NCBI GenBank assembly: GCA_016866215.1
Contig: VGNE01000023.1
Location: forward strand, 1 to 54,010
Source: Chloroflexota bacterium
Lineage (GTDB): Bacteria; Chloroflexota; Anaerolineae; Anaerolineales; Villigracilaceae
DNA: 54,010 nt
Reading direction: 5' to 3'
Both the position numbers and the translations under genes were made by a program. The notes under the pieces are model-generated. The model saw only the letters and a program-made list of their open reading frames with translations. It was not told the origin of the DNA and ran no database searches. Positions 7,486 through 14,569 of the stretch are shown piece by piece; position 1 is the stretch's first letter, and each line of letters starts with the position of its first letter.

Positions 7486-8445
7486 ATGCTACGCTCTTTC
7501 TTCATCTACCTTTCAAAAGCCGCCTGGGCGCAAAAACTTGTGACAAGTTGGGGATTTGCCTGGCGAACCGCCTCCCGTTTTGTAGCCGGCACGATACTTG
7601 AAGATGCCATGCGGGTTGTCAGTGAATTGAATGCCCGCGGGATCAATGCGACGCTTGACCACCTCGGCGAACATACGAATACCCGCGAAGAAGCCCAGCA
7701 GGCCACTGATGACATTTTCGCAACCCTGGACGCGCTTGGAGCCGACTCGATGGCGAGGAGCAATGTCTCCATCAAACTGACCCAGATCGGCCTTGGACTG
7801 GATGAAAGCCTGTGCTCCCAAAACCTTGAGCGCATCCTTGCCCGCGCAAAAAAGAATAAGACCTTCATCCGCATAGACATTGAAGATACTCCTTACACAG
7901 ATAAGACCATCACCCTGTATTATGCCATGCGTGAAAAGGGATATGATAACGTCGGAGCGGCTGTGCAGTCATATTTGTATCGCGCCGAAGCCGATACACG
8001 CCGCATGATCCAGAATGCCACGCCGATCCGCTTGGTGAAAGGTGCATACAATGAGCCGCCTGATAAAGCCTTTCCTAAAAAAGCGGATGTGGATGCAAAC
8101 TTTGATCTCCTTGCAAAAATATTGATCGAAAACTCTCTCGCGGCTCAGTCGAAATTATCGGAAGACGGCCGCGTGCCTCCAATTGCCGCAATCGCATCCC
8201 ATGACGAAAAGCGGATCGCTTTTGCAAAATCCTATGCCGAAAAAGTAGGGCTATCCAAAAACGGGTTGGAATTCCAAATGCTCTATGGCATCCGCCGCGA
8301 CCTGCAGGAAATGTTGGCGGAAGAAGGACACCCTGTGCGTGTATATGTCCCGTTTGGAACACATTGGTATCCATACTTAATGAGACGATTGGCGGAACGG
8401 CCGGCGAATATCTGGTTCTTTATTACGAATTTCTTTAAAGGTTAA
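7486..8445 (+). CDS. Proline dehydrogenase
   Basis: FAD-dependent oxidation of proline to pyrroline-5-carboxylate, monofunctional type. About 319 residues. Family segments: TLDHLGEHT, SIKLTQIGLGLD, RIDIEDTPYTD, GAAVQSYLYRAEAD, IRLVKGAYNEP, the AIASHDEKRI strand and FQMLYGIRRDLQ near the C-terminus, followed by RVYVPFGTHWYPYLMRRLAERPAN. The ATG at 7486 follows AAAGGACAGAT, a good ribosome binding site; the frame is open about 75 codons further upstream but that part shows no similarity. The 240 bases between this gene and the divergent serine hydrolase must hold both promoters. Confidence 0.9.
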   Translation: MLRSFFIYLSKAAWAQKLVTSWGFAWRTASRFVAGTILEDAMRVVSELNARGINATLDHLGEHTNTREEAQQATDDIFATLDALGADSMARSNVSIKLTQIGLGLDESLCSQNLERILARAKKNKTFIRIDIEDTPYTDKTITLYYAMREKGYDNVGAAVQSYLYRAEADTRRMIQNATPIRLVKGAYNEPPDKAFPKKADVDANFDLLAKILIENSLAAQSKLSEDGRVPPIAAIASHDEKRIAFAKSYAEKVGLSKNGLEFQMLYGIRRDLQEMLAEEGHPVRVYVPFGTHWYPYLMRRLAERPANIWFFITNFFKG

Positions 8446-8493
8446 GATAAGTATTAACATGCCCAAATCTCGACACACGGACAATTTTACATT

Positions 8494-8499
8494 TACAAT
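8494..8499 (+). promoter_or_regulatory. Candidate -10 box for a leaderless start of the SDR gene
   Basis: TACAAT followed by six bases and the ATG at 8506; no ribosome binding site is present. The spacing equals that of the candidate boxes at 5624 and 33203. Confidence 0.4.
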
Positions 8500-8505
8500 C
8501 ATCCC

Positions 8506-9237
8506 ATGACAAAATCTCTCGCCCTTGTCACCGGCGGCGCACACAGACTCGGTAAAGCCTTCGCGTTGACTCTTGCGTCTATGGGTTACGACCTTCTTTT
8601 GCATTATCACTCTTCCGAAGAACAGGCGCAACGAACAAAAGCCGAGATCGAATCTCTCGGTGTAAAAGTTAATCTCTTCAAAGCAGACTTAACCCAACCC
8701 GACCAAACCCAGTCCCTGATCTCCAATCTCGATTCACTTCTTTCACCTGCCACTTGCCGATTACTACTTCTCGTCAATTCCGCCGCCATCATGCCCGTTG
8801 GAAATCCGCGCGAACTTCAGTTGAAAGATTGGGACTCCGCTTTGGACCTCAATCTGCGCGTACCGTTTCTCCTTGCGCAGGAAGCTGCAAAACGAATGAC
8901 CGCTGGCGGACTTATTGTCAACATAACAGACATTGGCGCGCAAAAGGCATGGAGTCGATATCCATCTTATACAGTCAGTAAATCTGCATTGGAGTCTCTG
9001 ACCAAATTGCTTGCGCGTGCTTTTGCGCCGAATGTCCGCGTCAACGCCATTGCGCCTGGATTGGTCTTGCGATCGGATGGGATTACTCAGGAAGAATGGG
9101 ATAAACTCGTCAACCGCCTGCCTCTCAAACGCGCCGCCGCTTTGGATGAGATCACATCTTCTCTCGAATTTCTCATCAAGAACGAGTATATTACGGGGCA
9201 AACCATCGTCGTGGATGGTGGGTATTCTTTGGTCTGA
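8506..9237 (+). CDS. Pteridine reductase-like short-chain dehydrogenase
   Basis: 243-residue SDR. The nucleotide motif is TGGAHRLG (residues 9-16), where Arg is typical of pteridine reductases and favours NADPH. NSAAIMPVG is the NNAG-equivalent. The catalytic Tyr155-xxx-Lys159 lies in YTVSKSA, and the position usually held by the catalytic Ser reads NITDIG, with Asp as in pteridine and dihydromonapterin reductases (PTR1/FolM). The C-terminal GQTIVVDGGYSLV is a normal SDR ending. It may reduce a biopterin- or folate-type substrate. It ends inside a TGGAC-type repeat. Confidence 0.8.
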   Translation: MTKSLALVTGGAHRLGKAFALTLASMGYDLLLHYHSSEEQAQRTKAEIESLGVKVNLFKADLTQPDQTQSLISNLDSLLSPATCRLLLLVNSAAIMPVGNPRELQLKDWDSALDLNLRVPFLLAQEAAKRMTAGGLIVNITDIGAQKAWSRYPSYTVSKSALESLTKLLARAFAPNVRVNAIAPGLVLRSDGITQEEWDKLVNRLPLKRAAALDEITSSLEFLIKNEYITGQTIVVDGGYSLV

Positions 9238-9317
9238 CGATGGACAATGGACGATAGACCATTTGCCACTTACCCCTTACTATTCACTTTTCGCCTTTCA
9301 TCTTTCACTATTCCCTA
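9237..9317. repeat. TGGAC/CTTTCA short-period intergenic element
   Basis: GATGGACAATGGACGATAGACC is followed by pyrimidine-rich near-repeats (CTTTTCGCCTTTCATCTTTC). It fills the whole gap between two genes and leaves no ribosome binding site for the next ATG at 9318. The first part belongs to the same family as 31354-31419, 44879-44932 and 48252-48327. Confidence 0.65.
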
Positions 9318-11042
9318 ATGCCTTCACTCAAAAAACTCCTCCCCGATCTCCTAGTCTCTGGTCTCTTAATAATCTCCACGCTCTTCTACGCCTTCAACTA
9401 CATTGACTTCTCCATCCCGCCGTTTGAAGATGCCGCCATGCTGATGCGTTACGCGCAACACATAGCGCAGGGTGATGGCATTGTTTGGAACATCGGCGAG
9501 AATCCTGTGGATGGCGCTACTGATTTTCTTTTCATGGTTACATCCGCCGCCTTCATCAAACTTGGTTTAACCGTTGGACAATCTATTCGCGGTATTGGTT
9601 TTGCTTCGCATCTTCTCACGGTTTTGATCGTCTATTGGACGAACCGCCGCATCAACAAGACGAACATTCCTCTTTCATTCTTAAGCGGACTTTATCTTGC
9701 CGTTGGAACTGGACTCTCCTATGTAGCTGCTTACTTCGGGACGCCTTTCTTTGCCCTGGCCGCCGCATCCACCTGGACCTTGGGACTGCTCCTGATTAAG
9801 CAACAGAATCTACGCTTTTGGCTGATTCTCGCTTTCGCCCTGAGCGGACTCGTGACTGGACTCATTCGCCCTGAGGGTGTCATCCTTGCTTCGTTGATGT
9901 TTTTAGTTGTCATCATCATGCGAATGGCTGATGGTCCCCTCTCCCTTTGGGAAAGGGCTAGGGTGAGGGGAATTTTTTCGATCATCATGGTGTTCGGCGC
10001 GGTCTTTCTGTTTTTAGGCGGCGCATACTTTTTATGGCGATGGGATTACTTCGGTTACCCATTGCCGAATCCATTTTACAAAAAAGGGGACAGTGGTTTG
10101 CATTGGGACTCGTTCAATAACTCATTACTGAATACATTGCGATTATGTCTGCCAATGGCTTTTGCGTTCATCTTGGCTTTCCGTTCGCGTGAGACAACGA
10201 AGCGGGCGCTTGCTTACCTTATTCCGATCCTCGGCTTTGCTTCCGTCTTCGTATTGATCTCGGACGAGATGAATTATGGCGCTCGCTTTCAATATGCACT
10301 TCTGCCAATTGTACTCATGTCGTGGTCTTCCCTTGTATATCCCGCTGGTCGAGCAGGGCTGGATGCGCTCTCCAGCCGGTATCGCGAAGTCCCCGAAGGG
10401 GGAGACTCATTGCAGCGGAATCAACTGTCAGTTAGAGAAAGAAGCGTGTTCTATATCGCATTGATTGCTTTGTCTGCGAGTCTTGTATATTACTCGTGGT
10501 TTCAGAATTGTTTTCTCACATCCTTCCAGCGAACCTGTGACCGTCCCTATGAACGCGATGGTCGCCTAGAGATGGCGAAGATGCTGGCGGAGTATCGTGG
10601 CAAAGGCTATGTGATTGCGACGACGGAGGCAGGCCTGCTTCCATATTATTCAGGTTGGGATGCGATTGATACCTGGGGCTTGAATGACCAGTTCATCGCG
10701 CACAACGGTAGCTTGACTGTGGAATATCTCGACCGATACAGACCACAGATCATCATGTTCCATGATTATTACTCGCCGCTGGTCCCGCCCAAACTGACCG
10801 AAGCCAATCTCGCGCAGCGCTGGTTTAGCATGACAATCATGATGAAGGATTATGCCGAAGCGAATGGATACATACTTGCGGCGATCTTCGGCGACAGCCC
10901 GTATGACACGCATTACTATTATGTGCGCACGGATTTTGAAGACAGTCAGCGCTTGGTCGAACAGATATCAACCATGAAAAAATATTACTATCCCACAACA
11001 GGAAAGAAATCAATTAATTACGCAATTTATCCCCAACCATAA
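9318..11042 (+). CDS. Polytopic membrane protein, probable GT-C-type glycosyltransferase
   Basis: 574 residues with about nine hydrophobic helices in the first 400 residues and a soluble C-terminal part. The first extracytoplasmic loop reads FEDAAMLMRYAQHIAQGDGIVWN followed by VDGATDFLF. This resembles the acidic-motif loop of lipid-linked-sugar glycosyltransferases (compare DDAYIYYRYARNL... in arabinofuranosyltransferase-like proteins). The acceptor is unknown. Two in-frame palindromic insertions are visible: one at 9936-9970 reading PLSLWERARVRG, and one at 10345-10405 reading AGRAGLDALSSRY. Both lie in loops between helices. Confidence 0.6.
   Translation: MPSLKKLLPDLLVSGLLIISTLFYAFNYIDFSIPPFEDAAMLMRYAQHIAQGDGIVWNIGENPVDGATDFLFMVTSAAFIKLGLTVGQSIRGIGFASHLLTVLIVYWTNRRINKTNIPLSFLSGLYLAVGTGLSYVAAYFGTPFFALAAASTWTLGLLLIKQQNLRFWLILAFALSGLVTGLIRPEGVILASLMFLVVIIMRMADGPLSLWERARVRGIFSIIMVFGAVFLFLGGAYFLWRWDYFGYPLPNPFYKKGDSGLHWDSFNNSLLNTLRLCLPMAFAFILAFRSRETTKRALAYLIPILGFASVFVLISDEMNYGARFQYALLPIVLMSWSSLVYPAGRAGLDALSSRYREVPEGGDSLQRNQLSVRERSVFYIALIALSASLVYYSWFQNCFLTSFQRTCDRPYERDGRLEMAKMLAEYRGKGYVIATTEAGLLPYYSGWDAIDTWGLNDQFIAHNGSLTVEYLDRYRPQIIMFHDYYSPLVPPKLTEANLAQRWFSMTIMMKDYAEANGYILAAIFGDSPYDTHYYYVRTDFEDSQRLVEQISTMKKYYYPTTGKKSINYAIYPQP
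9936..9970. repeat. In-frame palindromic insertion CCCTCTCCC...GGGTGAGGG
   Basis: CCCCTCTCCCTTTGGG then AAAGGGCTAGGGTGAGGGG, a C-rich arm answered by a G-rich arm. Read in frame it gives PLSLWERARVRG in the GT-C-like protein. Confidence 0.7.
10345..10405. repeat. In-frame double hairpin insertion in the GT-C-like gene
   Basis: GGCTGGA (10357-10363) pairs with TCCAGCC (10371-10377), and GTCCCC with GGGGGAGAC just downstream. The surrounding GTCGAGCAGG...GGTATCGCGAAG resembles the arms of the nested GGTGGTTGAG elements. No frame disruption. Confidence 0.6.
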
Positions 11043-11058
11043 AATTCACATTCAACCC

Positions 11059-11103
11059 GGTGGTTGAGTAGTGGCGCCTGTGGCGCCACGTATCGAAACC
11101 ACC
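11059..11103. repeat. Nested hairpin, GGTGGTTGAGTAG type
   Basis: Outer arms GGTGGTTGAGTAG (11059-11071) and TATCGAAACCACC (11091-11103) enclose a perfect inner hairpin TGGCGCC-TGT-GGCGCCA (11072-11088). The same outer arms carry other inner hairpins at 20906-20962 and 20987-21033. Confidence 0.8.
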
Positions 11104-11140
11104 AGTTCATAGAAACCACCAATTTACAGGAGCCAATCCC

Positions 11141-11611
11141 ATGACCGAATCCGCCGAACTTGCCGAAAAACTAAAATCCGAAGGCGAAAAATTTTATGAA
11201 ATATTTTCCAGGCTGACGGAGGATCAATGGAGAGCCGAGGTTTACACCGAAGGCGCGACCTGGACGATCCGCAACGTGCTCGCTCATTTCGTCACCTCCG
11301 AACGCGGACTTGTGAAATTATTTGAATCCATCCGGCAGGGAGGTGGAGGCGCAAAGGATGATTTTTCAATAGACCGTTACAATGCGGCACAACAGGAAAA
11401 GACGAAAGAATTCACGGCTGCCCAATTGCTTGATCAATACAAGGAAGTGCGCGCCAATTCTGTGATGTGGGTATCTGGTCTAAACGAGGAAGACCTTGAG
11501 ATCAAAGGCCGCCATCCATTTCTTGAAGTGACCACCATTCGTGAAATGGTGAAGATGTTGTATCTGCACAACCAAATCCATTACCGTGATTTGAAGAAAG
11601 TGTTGAAGTAG
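11141..11611 (+). CDS. DinB-family four-helix protein
   Basis: 156 residues in the DinB/ClbS-like superfamily. WTIRNVLAHFVTSERGL provides the first conserved His and LHNQIHYRDLKKVL the C-terminal His residues of the three-histidine metal site. Members are thiol-dependent transferases or stress proteins; the substrate is unknown. ATG at 11141 follows ACAGGAGCCAATCCC, a good ribosome binding site. It stands alone between two repeat elements. Confidence 0.75.
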   Translation: MTESAELAEKLKSEGEKFYEIFSRLTEDQWRAEVYTEGATWTIRNVLAHFVTSERGLVKLFESIRQGGGGAKDDFSIDRYNAAQQEKTKEFTAAQLLDQYKEVRANSVMWVSGLNEEDLEIKGRHPFLEVTTIREMVKMLYLHNQIHYRDLKKVLK

Positions 11612-11706
11612 ATACGAAAACAGGTAAACACGTAGACAGGTAAACACGGAAACATTTATCTAAAAACTGATTACTGATAACTGCTCACTGATAACTGGAA
11701 ACTCCC
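11612..11706. repeat. Compound short-period element (GTAAACA and CTGATAACT types)
   Basis: AACAGGTAAACACGTAGACAG... then ACTGATTACTGATAACTG and CTGATAACTGG. It fills the entire gap between the DinB gene and the aminotransferase gene. Confidence 0.75.
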
Positions 11707-12813
11707 ATGAATCTCCCTCCCTTCAAACTCGAACGTTACTTTGCAAAACACGAATTCAATACCGAATTTCTGCTCTGCTCCTCAGACTGTGAAGCCATGT
11801 CCATTGCGGATTTGCTCGCGTTTGAAGAAGGCGCGGCGGAGAAACTCCAAAACATCTGGCTCGGCTACACCGAATCACAGGGAAGTCCTGCTTTGCGAAA
11901 AGAGATCTGCAATCTTTACACTGCCATTCAGCCTGAGAATATCCTTGTTCATACGGGCGCAGGCGAAGCAATTTATCTCTTCATGCATGCCGTGTTGAAG
12001 GAAAATGACCATGTCATTGTGCACACACCTGGCTATCAATCTCTTGCGGAAGTAGCGCGTGGACTCGGCTGTGATGTTAGCCCGTGGCTGGCGCGTGAAG
12101 AAAATAACTGGGGGCTTGACCTTGATGAGTTGAGTCGTCTTGTCCGCTCGAATACAAAAGTCATTGTCATCAACACGCCGCACAACCCGACAGGCTATCT
12201 CATGTCCCGCGCGGACTTTGACGCTTTAAATAAATTTACACAAGAGAATAACCTGCTTCTCTTCTCCGATGAGGTTTATCGCGAATCCGAATACGACCCT
12301 GCGGTGCGCCTGCCCGCCGCGTGTGACTATGGCGAACATGCCGTTTCGCTTGGCGTCACCTCTAAAACTTACGGACTTGCAGGCCTGCGAATCGGCTGGG
12401 TTGCCACAAAGAATAAGAAGATTTACCAGAATATGGCATCACTCAAGGATTACACAACCATCTGTAACTCCGCGCCCAGCGAATTCCTCGCCGAAGTTGC
12501 CATGCGTCACCGCCAAAAACTTGCACAGCGAAATCTTGAAATTATAAAACACAACCTCTCTGTAGTTGACGACCTTTTTACTCGTTACTTCTCACTTTTT
12601 TCCTGGTCTCGTCCACAGGCAGGCTCGATGGGATTCCCAAAGTTGCTGAAAGGCGATGCCGAGGACTTCTGTGACGATCTCGTTAGGAAGGCAGGTGTTT
12701 TGCTTTTGCCTGGCACAATGTATGACGACACAGAAAATCATTTTCGATTGGGGTTGGGAAGGAAGAATCTTCCGCAGGCCGTGGAGAGGTTGGAAAGTTA
12801 TTTGTCCAAGTAA
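11707..12813 (+). CDS. Class I/II PLP-dependent aminotransferase
   Basis: 368 residues, fold type I. Visible active-site elements are HTGAGEAIYLF (cofactor phosphate loop), NTPHNPTG (Asn160, Pro161), FSDEVYRE (Asp188, Tyr191), SVTSKTYGLAGLRIGW with the PLP lysine Lys220, and Arg228 in the same segment. It looks like a capreomycidine- or alanine-type subgroup member rather than AspC; substrate not assignable. The gap before it consists of repeat sequence and shows no ribosome binding site. Confidence 0.85.
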   Translation: MNLPPFKLERYFAKHEFNTEFLLCSSDCEAMSIADLLAFEEGAAEKLQNIWLGYTESQGSPALRKEICNLYTAIQPENILVHTGAGEAIYLFMHAVLKENDHVIVHTPGYQSLAEVARGLGCDVSPWLAREENNWGLDLDELSRLVRSNTKVIVINTPHNPTGYLMSRADFDALNKFTQENNLLLFSDEVYRESEYDPAVRLPAACDYGEHAVSLGVTSKTYGLAGLRIGWVATKNKKIYQNMASLKDYTTICNSAPSEFLAEVAMRHRQKLAQRNLEIIKHNLSVVDDLFTRYFSLFSWSRPQAGSMGFPKLLKGDAEDFCDDLVRKAGVLLLPGTMYDDTENHFRLGLGRKNLPQAVERLESYLSK

Positions 12814-12838
12814 GTCGTTATGACCTTATGCTTTGCGC

Positions 12839-12844
12839 TATAAT
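12839..12844 (+). promoter_or_regulatory. Candidate -10 box TATAAT upstream of the toxin-antitoxin pair
   Basis: Perfect TATAAT 46 bases before the antitoxin ATG (12890). A weak TTATGA lies 15 bases upstream as a possible -35. Confidence 0.4.
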
Positions 12845-12889
12845 ACTTAACGATGATTGTTGTTTTGTTGCTACAATGGAGAAATAACC

Positions 12890-13141
12890 ATGACAAACGA
12901 AGATAAACTTCTCTCTCGAATTGTCGTCAACCCGGCAATTTTTGGCGGCAAACCGATCATTCGCGGAAGGCGGCTTGCCGTTGAACATATTTTGGGAATG
13001 CTTGCCGCAGGCGATTCTGCGGATGTCATTTTGCAGGGATACTCCTGGCTTGAAGCGGAGGATATTCAAGCCTGCCTTATTTATGCCAATCGCCTGGTCA
13101 GCCATGAACGGATTGAGTTCACCGTTACCGGCGCAATATGA
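12890..13141 (+). CDS. DUF433 antitoxin
   Basis: 83 residues. RIVVNPAIFGGKPIIRGRRLAVEHILGMLAAG is the DUF433 signature and WLEAEDIQACLIYAN the second half of the helix-turn-helix-like domain. ATG at 12890 preceded by GGAGAAATAACC. The stop overlaps the next gene's start (ATGA, 13138-13141), the usual arrangement of DUF433 antitoxins with PIN-like DUF5615 partners. Confidence 0.85.
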   Translation: MTNEDKLLSRIVVNPAIFGGKPIIRGRRLAVEHILGMLAAGDSADVILQGYSWLEAEDIQACLIYANRLVSHERIEFTVTGAI

Positions 13142-13515
13142 AAGTATTGCTGGACACATGCGTTCCCTGGCACCGCCCGCCAGGGCAGGTGTGGGGCGGC
13201 ACGAAGAATGACCCTGTATCTGCGGGTCATGACGTGATATGGACTGGGGATTGGGAAAAAGACCCGGGTGATGAAGAAATCCTTGCCTATGCAGAACGCG
13301 AGGGCAGGGTTTTAGTCACTCTTGATAAAGACTTTGGCGAGTTGGCAATTGTGTTTGACTTGCCTCATTCAGGCATCATGCGACTCGTCAATTTGCCTGC
13401 CAAAGAACAAGGTGCATTTTGCCTTGAAGCGTTGAAGCGATATGGCAAGGTGCTTTCGGATGGTGCGATTGTAACCGTGGAAAGAAATCGGGTACGAATT
13501 CGTGAAAGCGGGTAA
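13138..13515 (+). CDS. DUF5615 PIN-like toxin with an in-frame hairpin insertion
   Basis: 125 residues. The conserved core MKVLLDTCV, GHDVIWTGDWEKDPGDEEILAYA, VLVTLDKDFGELA and HSGIMRLVNL carries the acidic residues of a PIN-like nuclease (Asp6, the DPGDEE cluster, LDKDFG). Nine codons at 13165-13191 reading PWHRPPGQV sit between DTCV and WGGT and are absent from relatives as I recall them. These 27 bases are a perfect hairpin with a near-identical intergenic copy at 38272-38298. The protein may be functional or weakened, because the insertion lies next to the first catalytic strand. Confidence 0.8.
   Translation: MKVLLDTCVPWHRPPGQVWGGTKNDPVSAGHDVIWTGDWEKDPGDEEILAYAEREGRVLVTLDKDFGELAIVFDLPHSGIMRLVNLPAKEQGAFCLEALKRYGKVLSDGAIVTVERNRVRIRESG
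13165..13191. repeat. 27-bp hairpin element inserted in frame
   Basis: Arms CCCTGGC (13165-13171) and GCCAGGG (13179-13185), seven-base loop, then CAGGTG. It differs at one base in 27 from the copy at 38272-38298. Confidence 0.85.
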
Positions 13516-13530
13516 AACCATCGCAAAAAA

Positions 13531-13566
13531 GCATCCGAGACCTTGCAAAATCTCGGATGCTTTTTT
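13531..13566 (+). terminator. Intrinsic terminator after the DUF5615 gene
   Basis: Perfect 10-base arms GCATCCGAGA and TCTCGGATGC, ten-base loop, then TTTTTT. A-rich sequence before the stem makes it possibly bidirectional. Confidence 0.9.
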
Positions 13567-13624
13567 CTCCATTTCCATTGCCATTCACCTTTTTTCTGTT
13601 ATTCTTTCAAAATCGGAAACTTGT

Positions 13625-13641
13625 ACTGAGCTTGTCGAAGT
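13625..13641. repeat. TCGA-type hairpin (ACTGAGCTTGTCGAAGT)
   Basis: A copy of the family whose core is TCCTTCGACAAGCTCAGGA, here in reverse orientation. It falls at the N-terminus of the UbiA-like gene and reads LSLSKY. Confidence 0.75.
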
Positions 13642-14513
13642 ATCGTAAATTGCTCAAACTCTCCCGTCCTCTCTACCTCCTGCTCGCCGCGCTGACTTAC
13701 ACACTCGGCGCGAGGGGCCCGGCCTATCTCGGGAAGCCATTTCAACCGATACTCTTTGGTCTCGGACTTGCGGTTGTCCTCCTCGCCCAATTGAACATGG
13801 CGTGGCTTGTCGAAATCTTTCGTCCGCACAACGAACCGCTTGTGGAAGGTGAAACTCCCCAGCAAAAAGAGACCCTTCGCAACAATCTGCTGATTATTTT
13901 AATCGCCTCGCTTACAACTTACACAATACTGACCTACTTACTATTTACCAATTACCAATTACCACTCACAACTTTCTACTTTCTCATCTTTTCCATCGTT
14001 CTCACCTTCGCAAACGCCATTCCTCCTATCCGCCTGGTGGATCGCGGCTTCGGTGAACTAACCCTCGCCGCACACATCGCGTACGTGATTCCGTCCGTCG
14101 CGTTTTTACTTCAAACAGGTGAAAATCACCGATTGCTCACCATCCTGCTGTTTCCACTTACGGCTCTGGCTCTTGCATTTTTTCTAATACTCAACTTCAC
14201 AACATTCACAGCCGACCAAAAATATCATCGCGCCACTCTACTCCGCAGCCTGACCTGGGAACGCGCCGTGCCACTCCATCACAACCTTATTATTTTTGCT
14301 TATTTCATCTTCGCAATTTCACCTTTATTTGGCTTCTCCTTCTCGGTTATCTGGCCCGCCTTTCTCACCCTTCCATTTGGCATCCTACAAATCCTCCTCC
14401 TCCGTCACATCTCCTTGGGCGGCAAACCAAACTGGCCTTTGCTGACCGTCACCGCTCTCGCCGTCTTCGGATTAACCACTTATTTTTTGACACTCACCTT
14501 CTGGCTTCGCTAG
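13632..14513 (+). CDS. UbiA-like membrane protein lacking the canonical aspartate motif
   Basis: About 293 residues with eight or nine predicted membrane helices. The start KLSRPLYLLLAALTYTLG and the helix pattern resemble UbiA/MenA prenyltransferases. However, the first Asp-rich motif (NDxxDxxxD) is represented by LNMAWLVEIFRPHNEP, and the second by IPPIRLVDRGFGEL, so ordinary Mg-diphosphate chemistry is doubtful. The frame is open from 13557, but that lies in the preceding terminator. I use a TTG at 13632 as a placeholder; the true start is unclear because a hairpin element occupies the N-terminus. A TTACCAA repeat reads FTNYQLPLTTFYF within one helix. Confidence 0.55.
   Translation: MSKYRKLLKLSRPLYLLLAALTYTLGARGPAYLGKPFQPILFGLGLAVVLLAQLNMAWLVEIFRPHNEPLVEGETPQQKETLRNNLLIILIASLTTYTILTYLLFTNYQLPLTTFYFLIFSIVLTFANAIPPIRLVDRGFGELTLAAHIAYVIPSVAFLLQTGENHRLLTILLFPLTALALAFFLILNFTTFTADQKYHRATLLRSLTWERAVPLHHNLIIFAYFIFAISPLFGFSFSVIWPAFLTLPFGILQILLLRHISLGGKPNWPLLTVTALAVFGLTTYFLTLTFWLR
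13937..13974. repeat. TTACCAA short-period repeat inside the UbiA-like gene
   Basis: ACTTACTATTTACCAATTAC followed by CAATTACCACTC. In frame, within or next to a membrane helix. Confidence 0.6.
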
Positions 14514-14521
14514 ACTTTTGA

Positions 14522-14540
14522 TCCTTCGACAAGCTCAGGA
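14522..14540. repeat. TCGA-type hairpin between the UbiA-like gene and moeA
   Basis: Exactly TCCTTCGACAAGCTCAGGA. The arms TCCT/AGGA and GAC/GTC-like centre form a short imperfect hairpin. Confidence 0.8.
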
Positions 14541-14569
14541 CAACGCCTTCGACTTATAACCTGGATCCC

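Noticed and set aside
13557-13631. Upstream ATG of the UbiA-like gene
   Set aside because: It lies inside the terminator stem of the preceding toxin gene.
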